Source of the DNA: Hemerocallis citrina
Taxonomy: Eukaryota; Streptophyta; Magnoliopsida; Asparagales; Asphodelaceae
Direction of reading: 5' to 3'
Length of the DNA: 64,000 nt
Assembly: GCA_017893485.1 (NCBI GenBank)
Contig: CM030360.1
Span: forward strand, 1,704,501 to 1,768,500
Below are positions 33,233 through 44,998 of the stretch, one piece after another (the first letter of the stretch is position 1; each line of letters opens with the position of its first letter). Below the pieces are notes generated by a model. It searched no databases. It had not been told where the DNA came from and saw only the letters and a program-made list of their open reading frames with translations. The position numbers were made by a program, and so were the translations under genes.

Positions 33233-36200
33233 CTAAACTCTGAACCCAACCGTCCTGCGCGACGTTCCAGTACTATCTCCAGGTGCTGATTCTGGAAGTG
33301 TGGACAAGACCATCTCTGGCAAGATCTCCCTCTGTGTGTTAGCGATGAACTCTAGATCCTCTGACTCCTCATCTGTGAATGAGAATTCTTCGTCTAGATT
33401 TAGGTGCCCTTCCGGGTCCTCATCACTATCTGTTTGCTGAGCTTCCCGTTGTAGAGTATGCTCTCTCATTGTAGACTCCTCATTGAGCCCACAGACTGGC
33501 GACTCAATAATAATAGTGGTGCTTTCCATTGCGGTCCCCTCAATGGGCCCGCTACCCGTCTGACATTATGCTTGATTGTTCGAAATTGTAGAGTTACTAG
33601 TCCCAGAGGCAATAAAATGCGTTTTGGACCCCTCTTTGGGCCCATTAACGCTTATAAACTTTGCACAAATCGGCCCACAATTTCTAGACCCATCTGAAGA
33701 ACAAAGGAACGCTCCTCCGCGTTCCATAACACCGCTGCTCTCGAAAATTGAGTTCTCCGCTTGTTTTATTTGGGCGGTAATCTCCCCCCCCCCCCCCCCC
33801 CCCGTTGCAAGCTGGCAATGATTGGTTGGGGGAGAGCGGCAGACTCAGAGGGCGTGGGTATCGAAGTGCGCGGCGTGATATACGAAGGGTTGAAATTTCC
33901 TTTTTCCTTCCGCACCAAGGCATAGTGTGCATTTCCTTCTTCTCCATTATCTTCTTTACCATTTTTGCCTTTCCTCAAAGGCATCGCTTTGCTACCCACT
34001 CCCTCAGCGTCACTCTCGTTCTCCTTTGAGCTCTTTTCTCTGTGGTTGAGCAGATCTTTTCTCGTCGCCTTCCCCAGAATGGCCTCTGACTCTTGTCGCC
34101 CTTGCTCCAAAGAAGCTCCTTTTTCCTTTTCTGGTGAAAACCAGCGCTTGGTTACCCACTCTCTGGTCGAAAGTGTTCTTTCGCTTGTCTTCTTCCCCAG
34201 ACTGGTGGTTTCCTTCACCAACCCTAGTCTCGAAGCCTGCATGTTGTTGTAGAGTGGAGTTTTGCCATTTTTAGGGGTTGCATGCCTTATCCCTCCCCTC
34301 TGACCCATAGCACGCTCCTCCTCTCCTACATGCAGAGCTTGACCACCATTTTGGGTAAACCCCCTAAGTGGATTTTTTCCTTGAACAGCGTTCCCTTCCA
34401 AATTAGGGATGTTGAGCAGATATACCGTTCGATCTGATGAGTTGGAGGTTCTTGAGGACTTTTGACCATTGGATCTGACGGAGAGACCCCTATCTCGACC
34501 AGTGTTGTACGGAGGGTCTTTTTTTGGCCCTAACCCTTCCGCCAGTGTACCTTGGCGCTGCTCCTGCCCCATTGCCACCTTGATGAGCTCCCGGTGAGCC
34601 CTTTCCACTTCGTGGGTACCATCTATTGTCAGGTCCTTTGTTGGCGAGACCACTTGCCTGTAGGATTTGTTGTCTCTGAGGGCTGATGTAGGCGAAGGGT
34701 AGGTGATGGCCGCCTGTTCCTTTTGTGCTTCTTCTCTCTTGTCTAGCACGAATCTGATTAGATAAGATTCTTCGTAGGAAAACACTTTTGCGAAGCGCGG
34801 CATCAAAGAAATATCCGTGCTTCTGATGAGTATTCTCGCCGAGACTATCTCTGACCGACGCACCGTCTTCTCATCTATCTCTTCAACAGTCCCGAATTCC
34901 GCTACTATCTCTTGGAGAGCTTCTCTCTTCCAGAAGTGTAGGGGACGTTGTGAATCCAAATCCAGTATTTGTCTCCCTGTGGGAGCTCCGCTCCGAAAGT
35001 CGGCGTCCAAGCGCTGAATTCGAGTTGGAAATGTCCAAAGTCGACAATCCCCAAACTAACAACTTCTGTGACTTTCTCCGGTGAAGGGAATGAGACCAGG
35101 AATTGCAAATGGCACTTTCTTAGCGACCCAATCTCTATGGGCTCTCATAGGCCATTTTTCAGAAAGAGCTTGCATTAGATGTACCTCCGAAGGCCTCCCT
35201 GCTCTGACTTTGGCAATAGTACACCATTACCGCAGCCACCGTTCCTCGCTTTTGATAGTTTCCAGACTCTTTGCCAATCAAATCACCGTGTAGTTGTCAG
35301 GGGACCTCCCACAGCTCACTGGACGTTCATCGTCGCTGTGGGTCTCCACCACATTGGTGCATACATAAGAAAGATGCCCCCACTTCATGCATTTGAGGCA
35401 ACATACTTCTTTGGTGCATTCACTCCTGTAGTGGCCTAGATCCCTGCAGTTGAAACACGGGACCGGCTTATGCTTGCCCTTCCTCTGCTTCTTATTGTGT
35501 TGGAGCTGATCGGCTTGAAGGTTAGTGGAAATAGCCTGACTCTTGTTCTTCTTCCCCCTAACCTAAACCCACTGCCCCTCCCTTTCCTCATCACCGGAGT
35601 TCCCTTCTGCTATAATCCCATCTAGCGCAGCCCCTTCATGGGCTCGCTTGACGTAGGATTTAGGTGTATGGTTCTCCAGTGGTGTTGGAGTGGCGAGATG
35701 ATAGGTGGTGGGATTGGGGAGGATGGTCGGGGCAGTTTGTAGAGGTTCATGGAGCTCCCTGTGGTTGTTGCGGTGATGGGGAGGGTCAGAACCCTTGAGG
35801 AGTTTATCTGAGGGCTTATGTTGGTATTGCAGAGTGGACTGCTGAGGTTGGTGATGCGGATGATAAATTGGTTTGGTGTTGGTGTTGGTAGGAAGGTGGT
35901 GTTGCTTGCGTGCAACATTTTCATAATCTCTCTGAGAGTGTCCCCTGGAGTGGTGGTGACGGTGCTCTGAGGGTGGGGTTTTCTTATGCCTATAATGGCT
36001 AGTAGGAGGACCCCATCGTTGGGCCCTTCCCCCGTAAAACTCCTCTTGTCGGTGTTGATGCCCATAGCCCCTGGCAAAGCCCTCTCCGTAGCGATGATGA
36101 TCGTGGTTCCTCCCCTCGTGAAGTTGATGTGCACATTGGTGTGCACGCGTCGGAGAGCGAACACGTCTGAGCTTTCGACATCCTCCCTCATCGGGATGTG

Positions 36201-36450
36201 GGATCAAATGTGAAGGGGCTAGCAGTGGGGCTGTTGGGGTGGTCACTGCAGTGGGGGAAGAGGGGGAGGTCTGCATTGTGTAACCGAGCGTGGGTAGTAT
36301 GGGTGGTAGTGGCTGTTGCTGGGGTGGTGAGAGAGTAGGTGTCGACTCCGACAGTGGTGCTGCTGCTGGTGTAGTCGTAGGTGCTGGTGTCGGTGGGTGG
36401 CGGACCCTCTCATTGGGCCCGCACCCATTGAGTTCGAGGACCGTTAGCAT
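33233..36450 (-). pseudogene. LINE ORF1 with Pro/His-rich head and two CCHC knuckles, inactivated
   Basis: Gag-like protein of the second LINE family. The first 290 or so codons (36450-35566) are unusually rich in Pro, Thr, His and Gln. After a stop at 35563-35565 the same frame continues into two zinc knuckles, CFNCRDLGHYRSEC and CLKCMKWGHLSYVC (about 35460-35375). A DUF4283-like domain follows, split between frames near 34940 (WIWIHNVPY; HFWKREALQEIVAEFG). The 35010-33766 segment is a long open stretch, and an acidic tail lies at 33529-33233. A poly-C run near 33786-33803 makes the frame there uncertain. Confidence 0.7.
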
Positions 36451-36519
36451 GGTCGATACAAAAATAGCGCTCGGCTGTCTTCCTGTTGGATTGTTGTGGA
36501 CTGTTTGAATCTAAAATGC

Positions 36520-36830
36520 ATATATGTTACACGCACGAAGGATGACATCTTTCTTTCACAAAGAAAGTATGTTCTTGATATTCTTACTGAGGCAGGATTG
36601 TTGGGATGTTGCCCCAGTGACACACCTATGGATCTCAATATTAAGCTCTTCTCCTTCTCCAATGATGTTTTGCTTTCTGATCCAGGACAATATTGATGGT
36701 TGGTTGGCAGACTCACATATCTCTCAGTAACTTGACCAGATATTGCATATGCAGATGGTTGAGTTAGCCAGTTTATGCATGCACTAACCATATCTCATTG
36801 AGAAGCAGTAGTTCACATTCTTCGCTATCT
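36520..36830 (+). pseudogene. Ty1-copia pol relic (RT / RNase H junction)
   Basis: Short decayed fragment of a copia polyprotein. IFLSQRKYVLDILTEAG and SDTPMD are the conserved end of the copia reverse transcriptase; SQFMHA and HILRYL further on mark the linker to RNase H. The frame is kept but has four TGA codons (from 36694), at least some where Arg CGA would be expected, as from methyl-cytosine deamination. It is cut by the LINE at its left and stops near 36830. Confidence 0.8.
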
Positions 36831-37435
36831 GTCACGTTCGGCTTCCCAAAAGATGGGAATACAAGTCCGTGACGAAGGCCCAGCGAATGATGTTAACAAT
36901 ATCTATGAGCTGTACCAGTCTTAACTCAACAATATAAAAAAATGAATAATCACAACCACGCAGATAAATATAATCACATAAACCACAACTGGGATTAAAC
37001 ATGCAATGGTTCAACATAATAACCAATAACTGAGAAAACAAACAATGGTTACGGGTCAAAAAGCCAAGAATACAAAGTTCAACAAATGAATAACAATGCG
37101 ATAAAGAATAACATAGAAGGAGATAATTTATTCTAAAGCAGCTCCTGCTCCAACCCTAGAAGAACTGCTCACCAATGCCTCCTGACAAATCTCATTGTTC
37201 ACCTGTAGCTGGATCAACTAGAGTGGAAAAGAAAATATCCTTAGAGCAAGTATGGACAGCAAGTAGTGAAAAGCTAAGAGTAAGGGGACATGATACATCA
37301 AAGAGTATGAAGCAAGATCAAAATCCAAAAGCAATAATAATGTCCATAAGCAATGGTCAAGTGTACAAGTGTCAACTTAGGTTTATTAGTATGTTGTTCT
37401 TCCTATCTAGTGCACGTACTACTGCGTCCCATACC
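36831..37435. other. Unassigned AT-rich DNA
   Basis: No gene or clear element recognised. It could be further copia-derived sequence. It ends with ATACC, the duplicated target of the solo LTR. Confidence 0.4.
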
Positions 37436-38044
37436 TGTAGCGCCCCGAATTTCTAATATAATAACTTAGAAAATACGTGGCACAATCCCAGCATCCACTT
37501 CAACGTAATAGTACACATAGCTCAAAACACAAATAATTTTCTTCCAACTTTTATTACAACAATCTTTTTCAAATGCAGTGGAAATACAAACACCTTGGAT
37601 TAAAAACATTCTTTTTACAACACTTCTCTTTACAAAAATTACACGTACAAGACTCTATTACATTACTTATAATCCCCAAAGCTAACTCAAGTGTGCAAAC
37701 CCCCAAACTCTAAGCAACAACCTACAACACATGAGGCTAGAGATGATCCCTAACCCCCAAAACTAACGGGGTCAGCCATAAATGGTGTGAGTGATATAAA
37801 CAACAGACTTAAATAAACAATAAACATGGATCCTTAAGCAACATGTACTGAATGAGAATAACATAAACTAAACATGTATTGCAAAGTAAGAAATGGCAGG
37901 GAATCATGAAAACATCAAGTGTAGCTTAACCAAATGTTAGAAGAATCATTCTCAAACAAGTACAGCTCAACTGTGCTGTACAGTCGACTGAGTAATTGGC
38001 CAGTTGACTGTTCACTGCCAAATACCTGATTATCGGTCATTCTC

Positions 38045-39105
38045 AATATCACAGATTGGATACCCGGTTATCAATCACTAACAGTGACTCCCAACACCGC
38101 AGAATATACCCAACTACAAACACTAACAATACCATAGATCGGATACCCGGTTATCAGTCACTCCCAACACCGCAGATTGGATACCCGGTTATCAATCACT
38201 AACAGTGACTCCCAACACCACAGAGTATACCCAACCCCAGAGATCAATGACTCCCAACACCGTAGATTATATCCATCTCAAACACTAACAATACCATAGA
38301 TCGGATACCCGGTTATCAGTCACTCCCAACACAGCAGATTGGATACCCGGTTATCAATCACTAACAGTGACTCCCAACACCGCAGAGTATACCCAACCCC
38401 AGAGATCAATGACTCCCAATACCGCAGCATATATCCATCTACAAACACTAAGAATACCATAGATCGGATACCCAGTTATCAGTCACTCTCAACACCGCAG
38501 ATTGGATACCCGGTTATCAGTCACTAACAGTGACTCCCAACACCGCAGAGTATACCCAACCCCAGAGATCAATGACTCCCAACACCGCAGATTATATCCA
38601 TCTACAAACACTAACAATACCATAGATCGGATACCCGGTTATCAGTCACTCACAACACCGCAGATTGGATACCCGGTTATCGATCACTAACAGTGATTCC
38701 CAACACCGCAGAGTATACCCAACCCCAGAGATCAATGACTCCCAATACCGCAGAATATATCCATATACAAACACTAACAATACCATAGATCGGATACCCG
38801 GTTATCAGTCACTCACAACACCACAGATTGGATACTCGGTTATCGATCACTAACAGTGATTCTCAACACCGCAGAGTATACCTAACCCCAGAGATCAATG
38901 ACTCCCAATTCCGCAGCATATATCCATCTACAAACACTAACAATACTATAGATCGGATACCCGGTTATCAGTCACTCACAACACCGCAGATTGGATACCC
39001 GATTATCGATCACTAACAGTGATTCCCAACACCGCAGAGTATACCCAACCCCAAAGATCAATGACTCCCAATACCGCAGAATATACCCATCTACAAAGAC
39101 TAAAG
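38045..39105. repeat. 163-bp minisatellite inside the solo LTR
   Basis: About six tandem units of 163 bp. The best-preserved ones start near 38332, 38495, 38658 and 38821. Each unit contains two related boxes, GATTGGATACCCGGTTATC and GATCGGATACCCGGTTATC, and CCCAACACCGCAGA blocks. The repeated 62-codon ORFs here are a by-product of the array. Confidence 0.95.
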
Positions 39106-39147
39106 ACTTGAAAGGACATTCAAGATTATGAAAAACTCATCAGCACC

Positions 39148-39473
39148 AGTCGACTTATACTGTAGTAAGTCGACTGCCCCAAGAACCAATATCCAAGATT
39201 ATAACAAGTACTATAAGTCGACTTAAGAAACCATCAGTCGACTTACCCGAGACAATTTTCAATAATTCTCAAGAAATATTCTGAGTACTAACAGTCGACT
39301 TAAAGAAGTCATAGGTCGACTGTCCAGAAAAGAAACTAAACTTGCAGGATAAATCTTAAGCATACCAGTCGACTGTAAAAGGGATTAAGTCAACTGTCCA
39401 GATCGTATTTTCAAGAATTTAAAGACACAGCAGTAGGGTCGTACCAGTCGACTGAATAGTAGACCAGTCGACT
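39148..39473. repeat. Paired AGTCGACT boxes
   Basis: Eight perfect AGTCGACT palindromes start at 39148, 39168, 39216, 39236, 39293, 39367, 39446 and 39466. One-base variants start at 39314 (GGTCGACT) and 39388 (AGTCAACT). They form five pairs with start-to-start spacing of 20 or 21 bp, one pair every 68-79 bp. A sixth pair (AGTCGACT 37982, AGTTGACT 38002) lies on the far side of the minisatellite. The DNA between boxes is not conserved. Confidence 0.93.
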
Positions 39474-40126
39474 GTCGGCCTACAGTCTTCATGATTTAAG
39501 TCTGAATACAATAATCAAAACTGAAGTTTTCTAAGGATTCATTGCTTATGAAATTAATTCGTGTTCAGGTAAAAATGACAAATCTCAAAGTATCTCAGAT
39601 TGGGTACAGTGCTCAATCACCCAATATCTCAAAACTCAGATCTCATGTTCTAGATTCCAAATTCTTTCATTAGGGTTTCTTAATACTAAATTTCTCTCAC
39701 AACTCATAACCCAGATCTGCTTTGTAATCACAAGATCCAGATATTCAACCATCCCAATTCCTTATTATCATGACCATACTCAAATCTTAACATGTTTTCA
39801 AGCAATAAAGAATTTGTCAACTAAGATCTACTAAACATTTCTAGATTTCACATGCATAATATAAATAACAACTATTGCATCGTTCACATACAAGATAGCA
39901 TAAATGTCGAGACAAACCACACACAATCATTCACATAAATCAATCAACAAAAACCAAGTTCATATCACAAAACAAAACAAAACAAAACAATATCACTCAC
40001 CTTTGAATTGAAAAGATCCAACGAAAAGTCTTCCTTTTGCGAGATCCAAAATCCTCCTCTTCAATCACCAAGAAATTAATAATAATATGAAACTGAGTTG
40101 TGCAGCGAAAGACAGCTGCACGCTCT

Positions 40127-40134
40127 CTTATATA
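40127..40134 (-). promoter_or_regulatory. TATA box of the solo LTR
   Basis: TATATAAG on the - strand, followed by a CT/GA-rich start region. It marks the U3/R border of a - oriented LTR. Confidence 0.6.
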
Positions 40135-40735
40135 CGTCGGAAATATTGTTTTTAGGGTTTAGAAGTGCGTTTGCAAAATAGTCCTTTCAAAACATAATTT
40201 TACATATACAGTTCTATTCTTGGAAACCCAATAAAAACCATTTAAATTAGGATTCAAAAGTAAAATATGATCCTAAATCTTAATCGGTACTGTTCATAAC
40301 GTCCAGAAATACATTTTGCATTTTAACCCCTAAAATGTCAAATTTGCAAAAAAGGTCATTCTTTTCTCAAAAATTGCAAATAGGTCCAATTAATTTCAGA
40401 AAAAATCTGGAAAAATAATAAATAAATTCCAAATATTAAATAATGATTTTCCATAAAGGAAACTTGACTTTCAAACTTCTCAAGAAGTATTTGCACGTGT
40501 TTTGCACGTATAAAAAGATAAATCTTTTAGAAAATATTTATTAAATCTCCAGAAAATCATTTTAATTCATTTTCAAATCTTTAAAATAATATTTGAAAAT
40601 ACGGGGTTCTACAATACCACTAGTTCGATGCACGCAAAACAGTGTACGTTTTAGACATAGTGGTAGGATCTACAGAATGTGTACTCGGTGCAATGAGATT
40701 ACATGATAACAAAATAACAAGTTCATGAAAATTCC

Positions 40736-43700
40736 TGTAACACCCCACCTATATTTTTTTTATTTAAAATGCATTTTTCAATTTTCTGCACGTATGGTGC
40801 ACGTGCAAATTTTTATTCCCATTTTTGCTACTCTCATATTACTATTTTTGGCATGCATTGGTTTTATTTAGCCTTTCTTTTGATCCATGGGCCTATAAAC
40901 TAAAATGTAGCCCATTAAGAAAAGAGTCCACTAGATAATTAAAATTAATTAATTAGTAATGGGCCCATGTAGCAAGCCCATTATTAAAATCACATTTTTT
41001 AGTTAAACATGTACTAATACATGACAAGTTGCAATATTAGCACACATTTTTGAGTTATAGAAATGTGTTCACATTTGTTTGTGCATGTGTGCATGCACAC
41101 ACAAATGTACTTGGACCAAATCATGGGCAAGGAGGGATGGCCGGTTCTTGTAGTGGGGAAGAGAAGAGAGAGTGAATGTGAGTTAAGGTATGGAGTAGTG
41201 GGGAGATGAAGAGTTGTAGGTTTTAGGAGTTTAGAACATGGAGAGTTGTAAGAATTATTATGGAGAGTTATTAGGTGCAAAATTATGCATAATAGACCCT
41301 AACCATACCCTATAAATAGAGCCTCATTTTCTACATTTCTCTTGCACCAAAAACAATATAGAAAGAAAGAAAGAAAGAAAAGAAAGAGAGAGAGGGTCCT
41401 TTTGCTTGGAGGAATTGCTAGAGGAAGCCATTGCTAAGGAAAGGGAGCTTGCTAGGAGTTGTCTTGGAGCTAGAAGAAGTGTCTCATCTTTCCCTTCAAT
41501 TGTTCAAGCTTCAATAAGGTGGGTGTCTCCTACTTTCTAATTTTTTTTTTGAATGTGCATGTTAATAGAAATGAATGAGTAATATAGAATTTGATTTGAT
41601 AAAATAGGACAAACCTATGCATTGGATGTAATGAAATATTGCTTTATTGAGTAAACAAACCCAACTTATGTTAATTAGTAATGAGAAAGAAATGTTGATT
41701 TGTTTTGTCATGAATTAGTATGCATGAATGAAGATATAATTGATTGTATGAAAAATGTTGGGAATACATTCTTTTGCAAAAATATTTTTGTAAAGTTAAT
41801 TGAATGCCATAAACTTGTTTTGATTGTTGCCATGCTAGTTGAAAAGAAGAGTGCAACTAAAGGATTAATTCTATGAACCATGTTAGAGTGTTTGCAAATT
41901 TGTGATTTGTCAAATGTGTGATATGTACGAGAAATTGTTAAAGAATGCTATATTTCGACATATGATTAGAGATATGATGAAAAAGAAAAGATAAGGAAAT
42001 AAATTCTTTTTTTTGAAGTATGTTGACATATGTCAAAAATATAATTTTTGTATGAAAGGAATTCCTTTGAGACACCCATAATCGATTCAAAGATATATTT
42101 GATTCTTAACACAAATTTTTATTTGTAAGATGTTGGGCATAAACTAGTTTTTAGAAAATCATGATTTTAATTTTCGAGTTTGAAAAGAAATGTAAATTTT
42201 GTAAAGAAAGGAAATTTTTTTTTAAAAATGAGATATATGCTAAAAAATAAATTTGGACTTGTTGATTACTATTTAAGATTTTCTTTTAGTCCAAAGAGAA
42301 GTTTATTCCAATATCCTAAAGGATTGGATTATTGGGTAAACAAGTTTTGTTAAAAAGAAACAATTTCAGAAAAGTGTGAACAGAAGTATATGGATACAAC
42401 TTCTAAACAAAAAGCACACTAGGACTTACTGGTCAGTCAATGAGCACCTCTTATAAGAGATCTTGGGTTCAAATCTTGATAGCCATCTTTTATATTTTTT
42501 GATTGGTTTTAATAAGATGTTTTTTTTTAGTATGAATAAATTCCTATTATAGTCATAAGATAAAATGGAAGCTATTAAAGATTGTTATGGAAATTTTATT
42601 GTCTATTTTAAGAAAGTGAAAATGAGACTTTAAAAAAGGGGGCTTTTGATTAAAACTCATACTTTCTTCATATAAAATGAAGTAATAAATATTAAAGTTA
42701 ATCATAACTTTATTGCATATTTTGAGGATAATGAAATATAAATTAGTACATGATTTTAACCCCAAAAAGTATTATTTGGGTAATGTGGATTTGTATAACT
42801 TGCCAGTAGAAATTTATAATGTTGAATCTTTTGTCAAGAAAGGAACTATTTGTTCTATGTTAGAGTGAAATGCATGAACAAGTTCTAAGATGAAACATGG
42901 ATAATTGTTTAAGAATACCTTGAGTTAAGACATGGTTATTAAAGGGTATGTGTACCCATGTTTCTTGCACATGAAAGGTTTGTGATTTAGAATTAGTAAG
43001 ACCTCGGTTACCGGTAATTTTGAAATAAAGGTTTTGAGACTTGATTTTGAGATAATGCCATCGGGCGATCTCGTATTTTGTGAATAAAACCGGTATGAGG
43101 TAAAACTGATTCTAGGGTGATAACATATTCATGTCTTGAACTAAAAATAATTAGGCACCTAGGTGAAGATGTAATAAATTTGTGCAAACGTAAATGGGTG
43201 CTTCTATATAGTCGGCGGTGGATCTCCGTGGCTATAGACCCAGTTGGTGGACTGTAGTTGCTCCGTAGGAGATGGACTGTATTTTATCCGGGACTTAGGA
43301 TAGTCAGAGGATGTTTACCATACTCCAAAGAATATGTATATACCGGGGCTAGAGGGGCATTTACGGGATTATTCTCACGATATAATAGCCAGGGAGGCTG
43401 GGATCTGTTATTATAGCCAGGGAGGCTAGCCAGGGAGGCTGAGATCCGTATCTGTGAAATAACTCTAAAACTTGTTTAATTACTGGGTAGTCTCATGGCG
43501 AGGGATCGAACCCTTCAATATGGAGTACGTAGGCACTTGCCCTCAGACCTATAGTATGGGATGCATAGAATCTGAACAAGTGTGCATTAGTGTCATCCTA
43601 GTGTAGAATTGTGTGCATTAGGTATTAAGGTATGACATACACTTATATTTAGAATAATCACCCTTGACACTTTACTTGTTCATTCAACCTTTTTGTGATT

Positions 43701-44038
43701 TGTTAAAGTATGAGATTGTTATACTATTCCCGGCATAGAGAGGATAGCCGTGTATAACATTTCGTCAGTTGTAAGTAACTGACCAGCCCACAGATTAACA
43801 TGCAGGTAAAAGACCATTCATGAAGCTATAAAGTGGATATGCTGGTGCTGTTTTATTTCAAAGATGTTGTAAATGTTTTATTGTAAATTCCATTCTTCCG
43901 TTGTGTAAACCAAGTTGTAATTGAACTCTGATGTACTATTTAAAAAGTTTTAAAAATTTCCTCGTAAAATTGTACGAAGTGAAGTAAAGATCCTGTGAAA
44001 TCTCGAATTTGTCCTTATTTGAAATTCGGGGTGTTACA
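40736..44038 (+). repeat. 5' LTR of the Tekay-type element
   Basis: 3303 bp, TGTAACACCCC...GGGGTGTTACA. TATA box TATAAATA at 41311-41318, then a GAAA-rich start region. Near 43388-43445 are three copies of CCAGGGAGGCT. No gene inside. Confidence 0.95.
41311..41318 (+). promoter_or_regulatory. LTR TATA box
   Basis: CCCTATAAATAGAGCC. The same site is at 50156 in the 3' LTR. Transcription should begin about 30 bp further on, giving an R-U5 leader of about 2.7 kb. Confidence 0.75.
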
Positions 44039-44040
44039 GA

Positions 44041-44052
44041 TGGTATCAGAGC
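44041..44052 (+). other. Primer-binding site, initiator-Met tRNA
   Basis: TGGTATCAGAGC two bases after the 5' LTR, the standard complement to the 3' end of plant initiator-Met tRNA. Confidence 0.92.
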
Positions 44053-44416
44053 ATGCTTCACAAGTAGTACAAGTTTATAAGGAACGATAAAAGTGACGAT
44101 AAATTTGGGAACAAACCAAAAGAGTCCTTCTGTCAACCGGGTGTAAACAACCCTAAGCGACACGGTATTTAAGCGTTTTCGGACCACCGCTAGCTGGGAA
44201 CCGACTCTTACGACTAACCCAAGTAAATTCGAACTTGATAGACTAAAGATTTGCTTAGGAAAAGTAATAAGATCATTAACTATAGTTTAGAACCTGTAAC
44301 ACTTTAGTGAGTAGTTACAATTTTATTCCTGCGGACACTAGAGTGTGAGTGCAACCTATAGAATGACTCATATTTACATTACTTTGTAAGATAACCTTTC
44401 CTCCTCTTGTTATAAG

Positions 44417-44905
44417 ATGGCCAACCAGAATGAACTTCCTTGGTTTGTCCACCCTGAGGACTTAGAAGAAGAACCAATGGAGGAAGAAGACCCAGAGGAA
44501 GAAGAAGACCCAGAGGAGGAAGAAGAAGAGGAACCCTTCGAGATAAAGGAGGAAGAATTTCCCGAGTCTAGGGAAATTACTCCACCACCACCTGACTTTC
44601 CCGAAGACTCCCCAGACGAGGAACTTGTCCCGGATCACCCAGATGACCTCGTTGCATCCCTTCGTCGAGAACTGGATGCGCAAAGGTGGAAGGTTAACTA
44701 CTTGGAATCACGCCTGGCACAGGATAAAGTACGCATCTGGAAACTAAACCACCTGGTATACGAGCTCAAGAAGACCCAACTCATAAATGATCAACGTCGC
44801 GATAGGGATAAAGAAAAGCGACCGTACGAGGTTGAAAACATAAGAAAGGAAGTCCAAGATCTGCGGGAAGAGTTCAGAGAAGCCAAGAAAAACCGTAGAA
44901 TCTAG
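44417..44905 (+). CDS. Extra ORF upstream of gag: acidic, coiled-coil protein
   Basis: Complete 162-codon ORF with its own ATG between the primer site and gag. Residues about 15-75 are almost entirely Glu/Asp/Pro. Residues about 80-160 are charged and heptad-like (LRRELDAQRWKVNYLESRL, then ENIRKEVQDLREEF), as expected of a coiled coil. I recognise no family and no catalytic motif. Its frame is open despite the pol mutations downstream. It could be a separate accessory protein or a 5' exon later joined to gag by splicing. Function unknown. Confidence 0.65.
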   Translation: MANQNELPWFVHPEDLEEEPMEEEDPEEEEDPEEEEEEEPFEIKEEEFPESREITPPPPDFPEDSPDEELVPDHPDDLVASLRRELDAQRWKVNYLESRLAQDKVRIWKLNHLVYELKKTQLINDQRRDRDKEKRPYEVENIRKEVQDLREEFREAKKNRRI

Positions 44906-44998
44906 AATATCTTTTATTTAAGCAATTGTAATGGAAATGTTAAAATAAAAGTTTTATCTCTGAATAAAGAATACAATCTTGCTGTTGTGTTATTTGTG

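Larger units (their letters stand above)
28957..36485 (-). mobile_element. Second LINE family, full length but decayed (- strand)
   Basis: LINE distinct in sequence from the other two in the window. The poly(A) tail appears as a T-run at about 28956-28964, followed on the - strand by 3' UTR (to about 29220), ORF2 (32884-29221) and ORF1 (36450-33233). The 5' end is near 36485, where a copia relic begins. Multiple stops and frameshifts make it inactive. Confidence 0.83.
37436..40613 (-). mobile_element. Solo LTR of a gypsy element, 3178 bp
   Basis: Bounded by TGTAG...CTACA and flanked by the 5-bp duplication ATACC (37431-37435 and 40614-40618). On the - strand it ends GAAATTCGGGGCGCTACA, almost the same as the end of the Tekay-type LTR next to it (GAAATTCGGGGTGTTACA). 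The - strand also has a good TATA box (40127-40134) about 480 bp from its start, a layout like that neighbour. The orientation is therefore -. No internal region remains, so it probably arose by LTR-LTR recombination. Confidence 0.88.

Noticed and set aside
35563..36450. Pro/His-rich ORF as an independent host gene
   Set aside because: The same frame runs on into two CCHC knuckles and the LINE ORF1, so it is the head of that ORF.
38339..39016. Four regularly spaced 62-codon ORFs, suggesting a repeat protein or CRISPR-like array
   Set aside because: They are by-products of the 163-bp minisatellite; there are no unique spacers, and this is eukaryotic DNA inside an LTR.
41014..42765. Small - strand ORFs in the Tekay-type LTR, repeated at 49859-51614
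   Set aside because: They recur only because the LTR is repeated; there is no sign of coding constraint.
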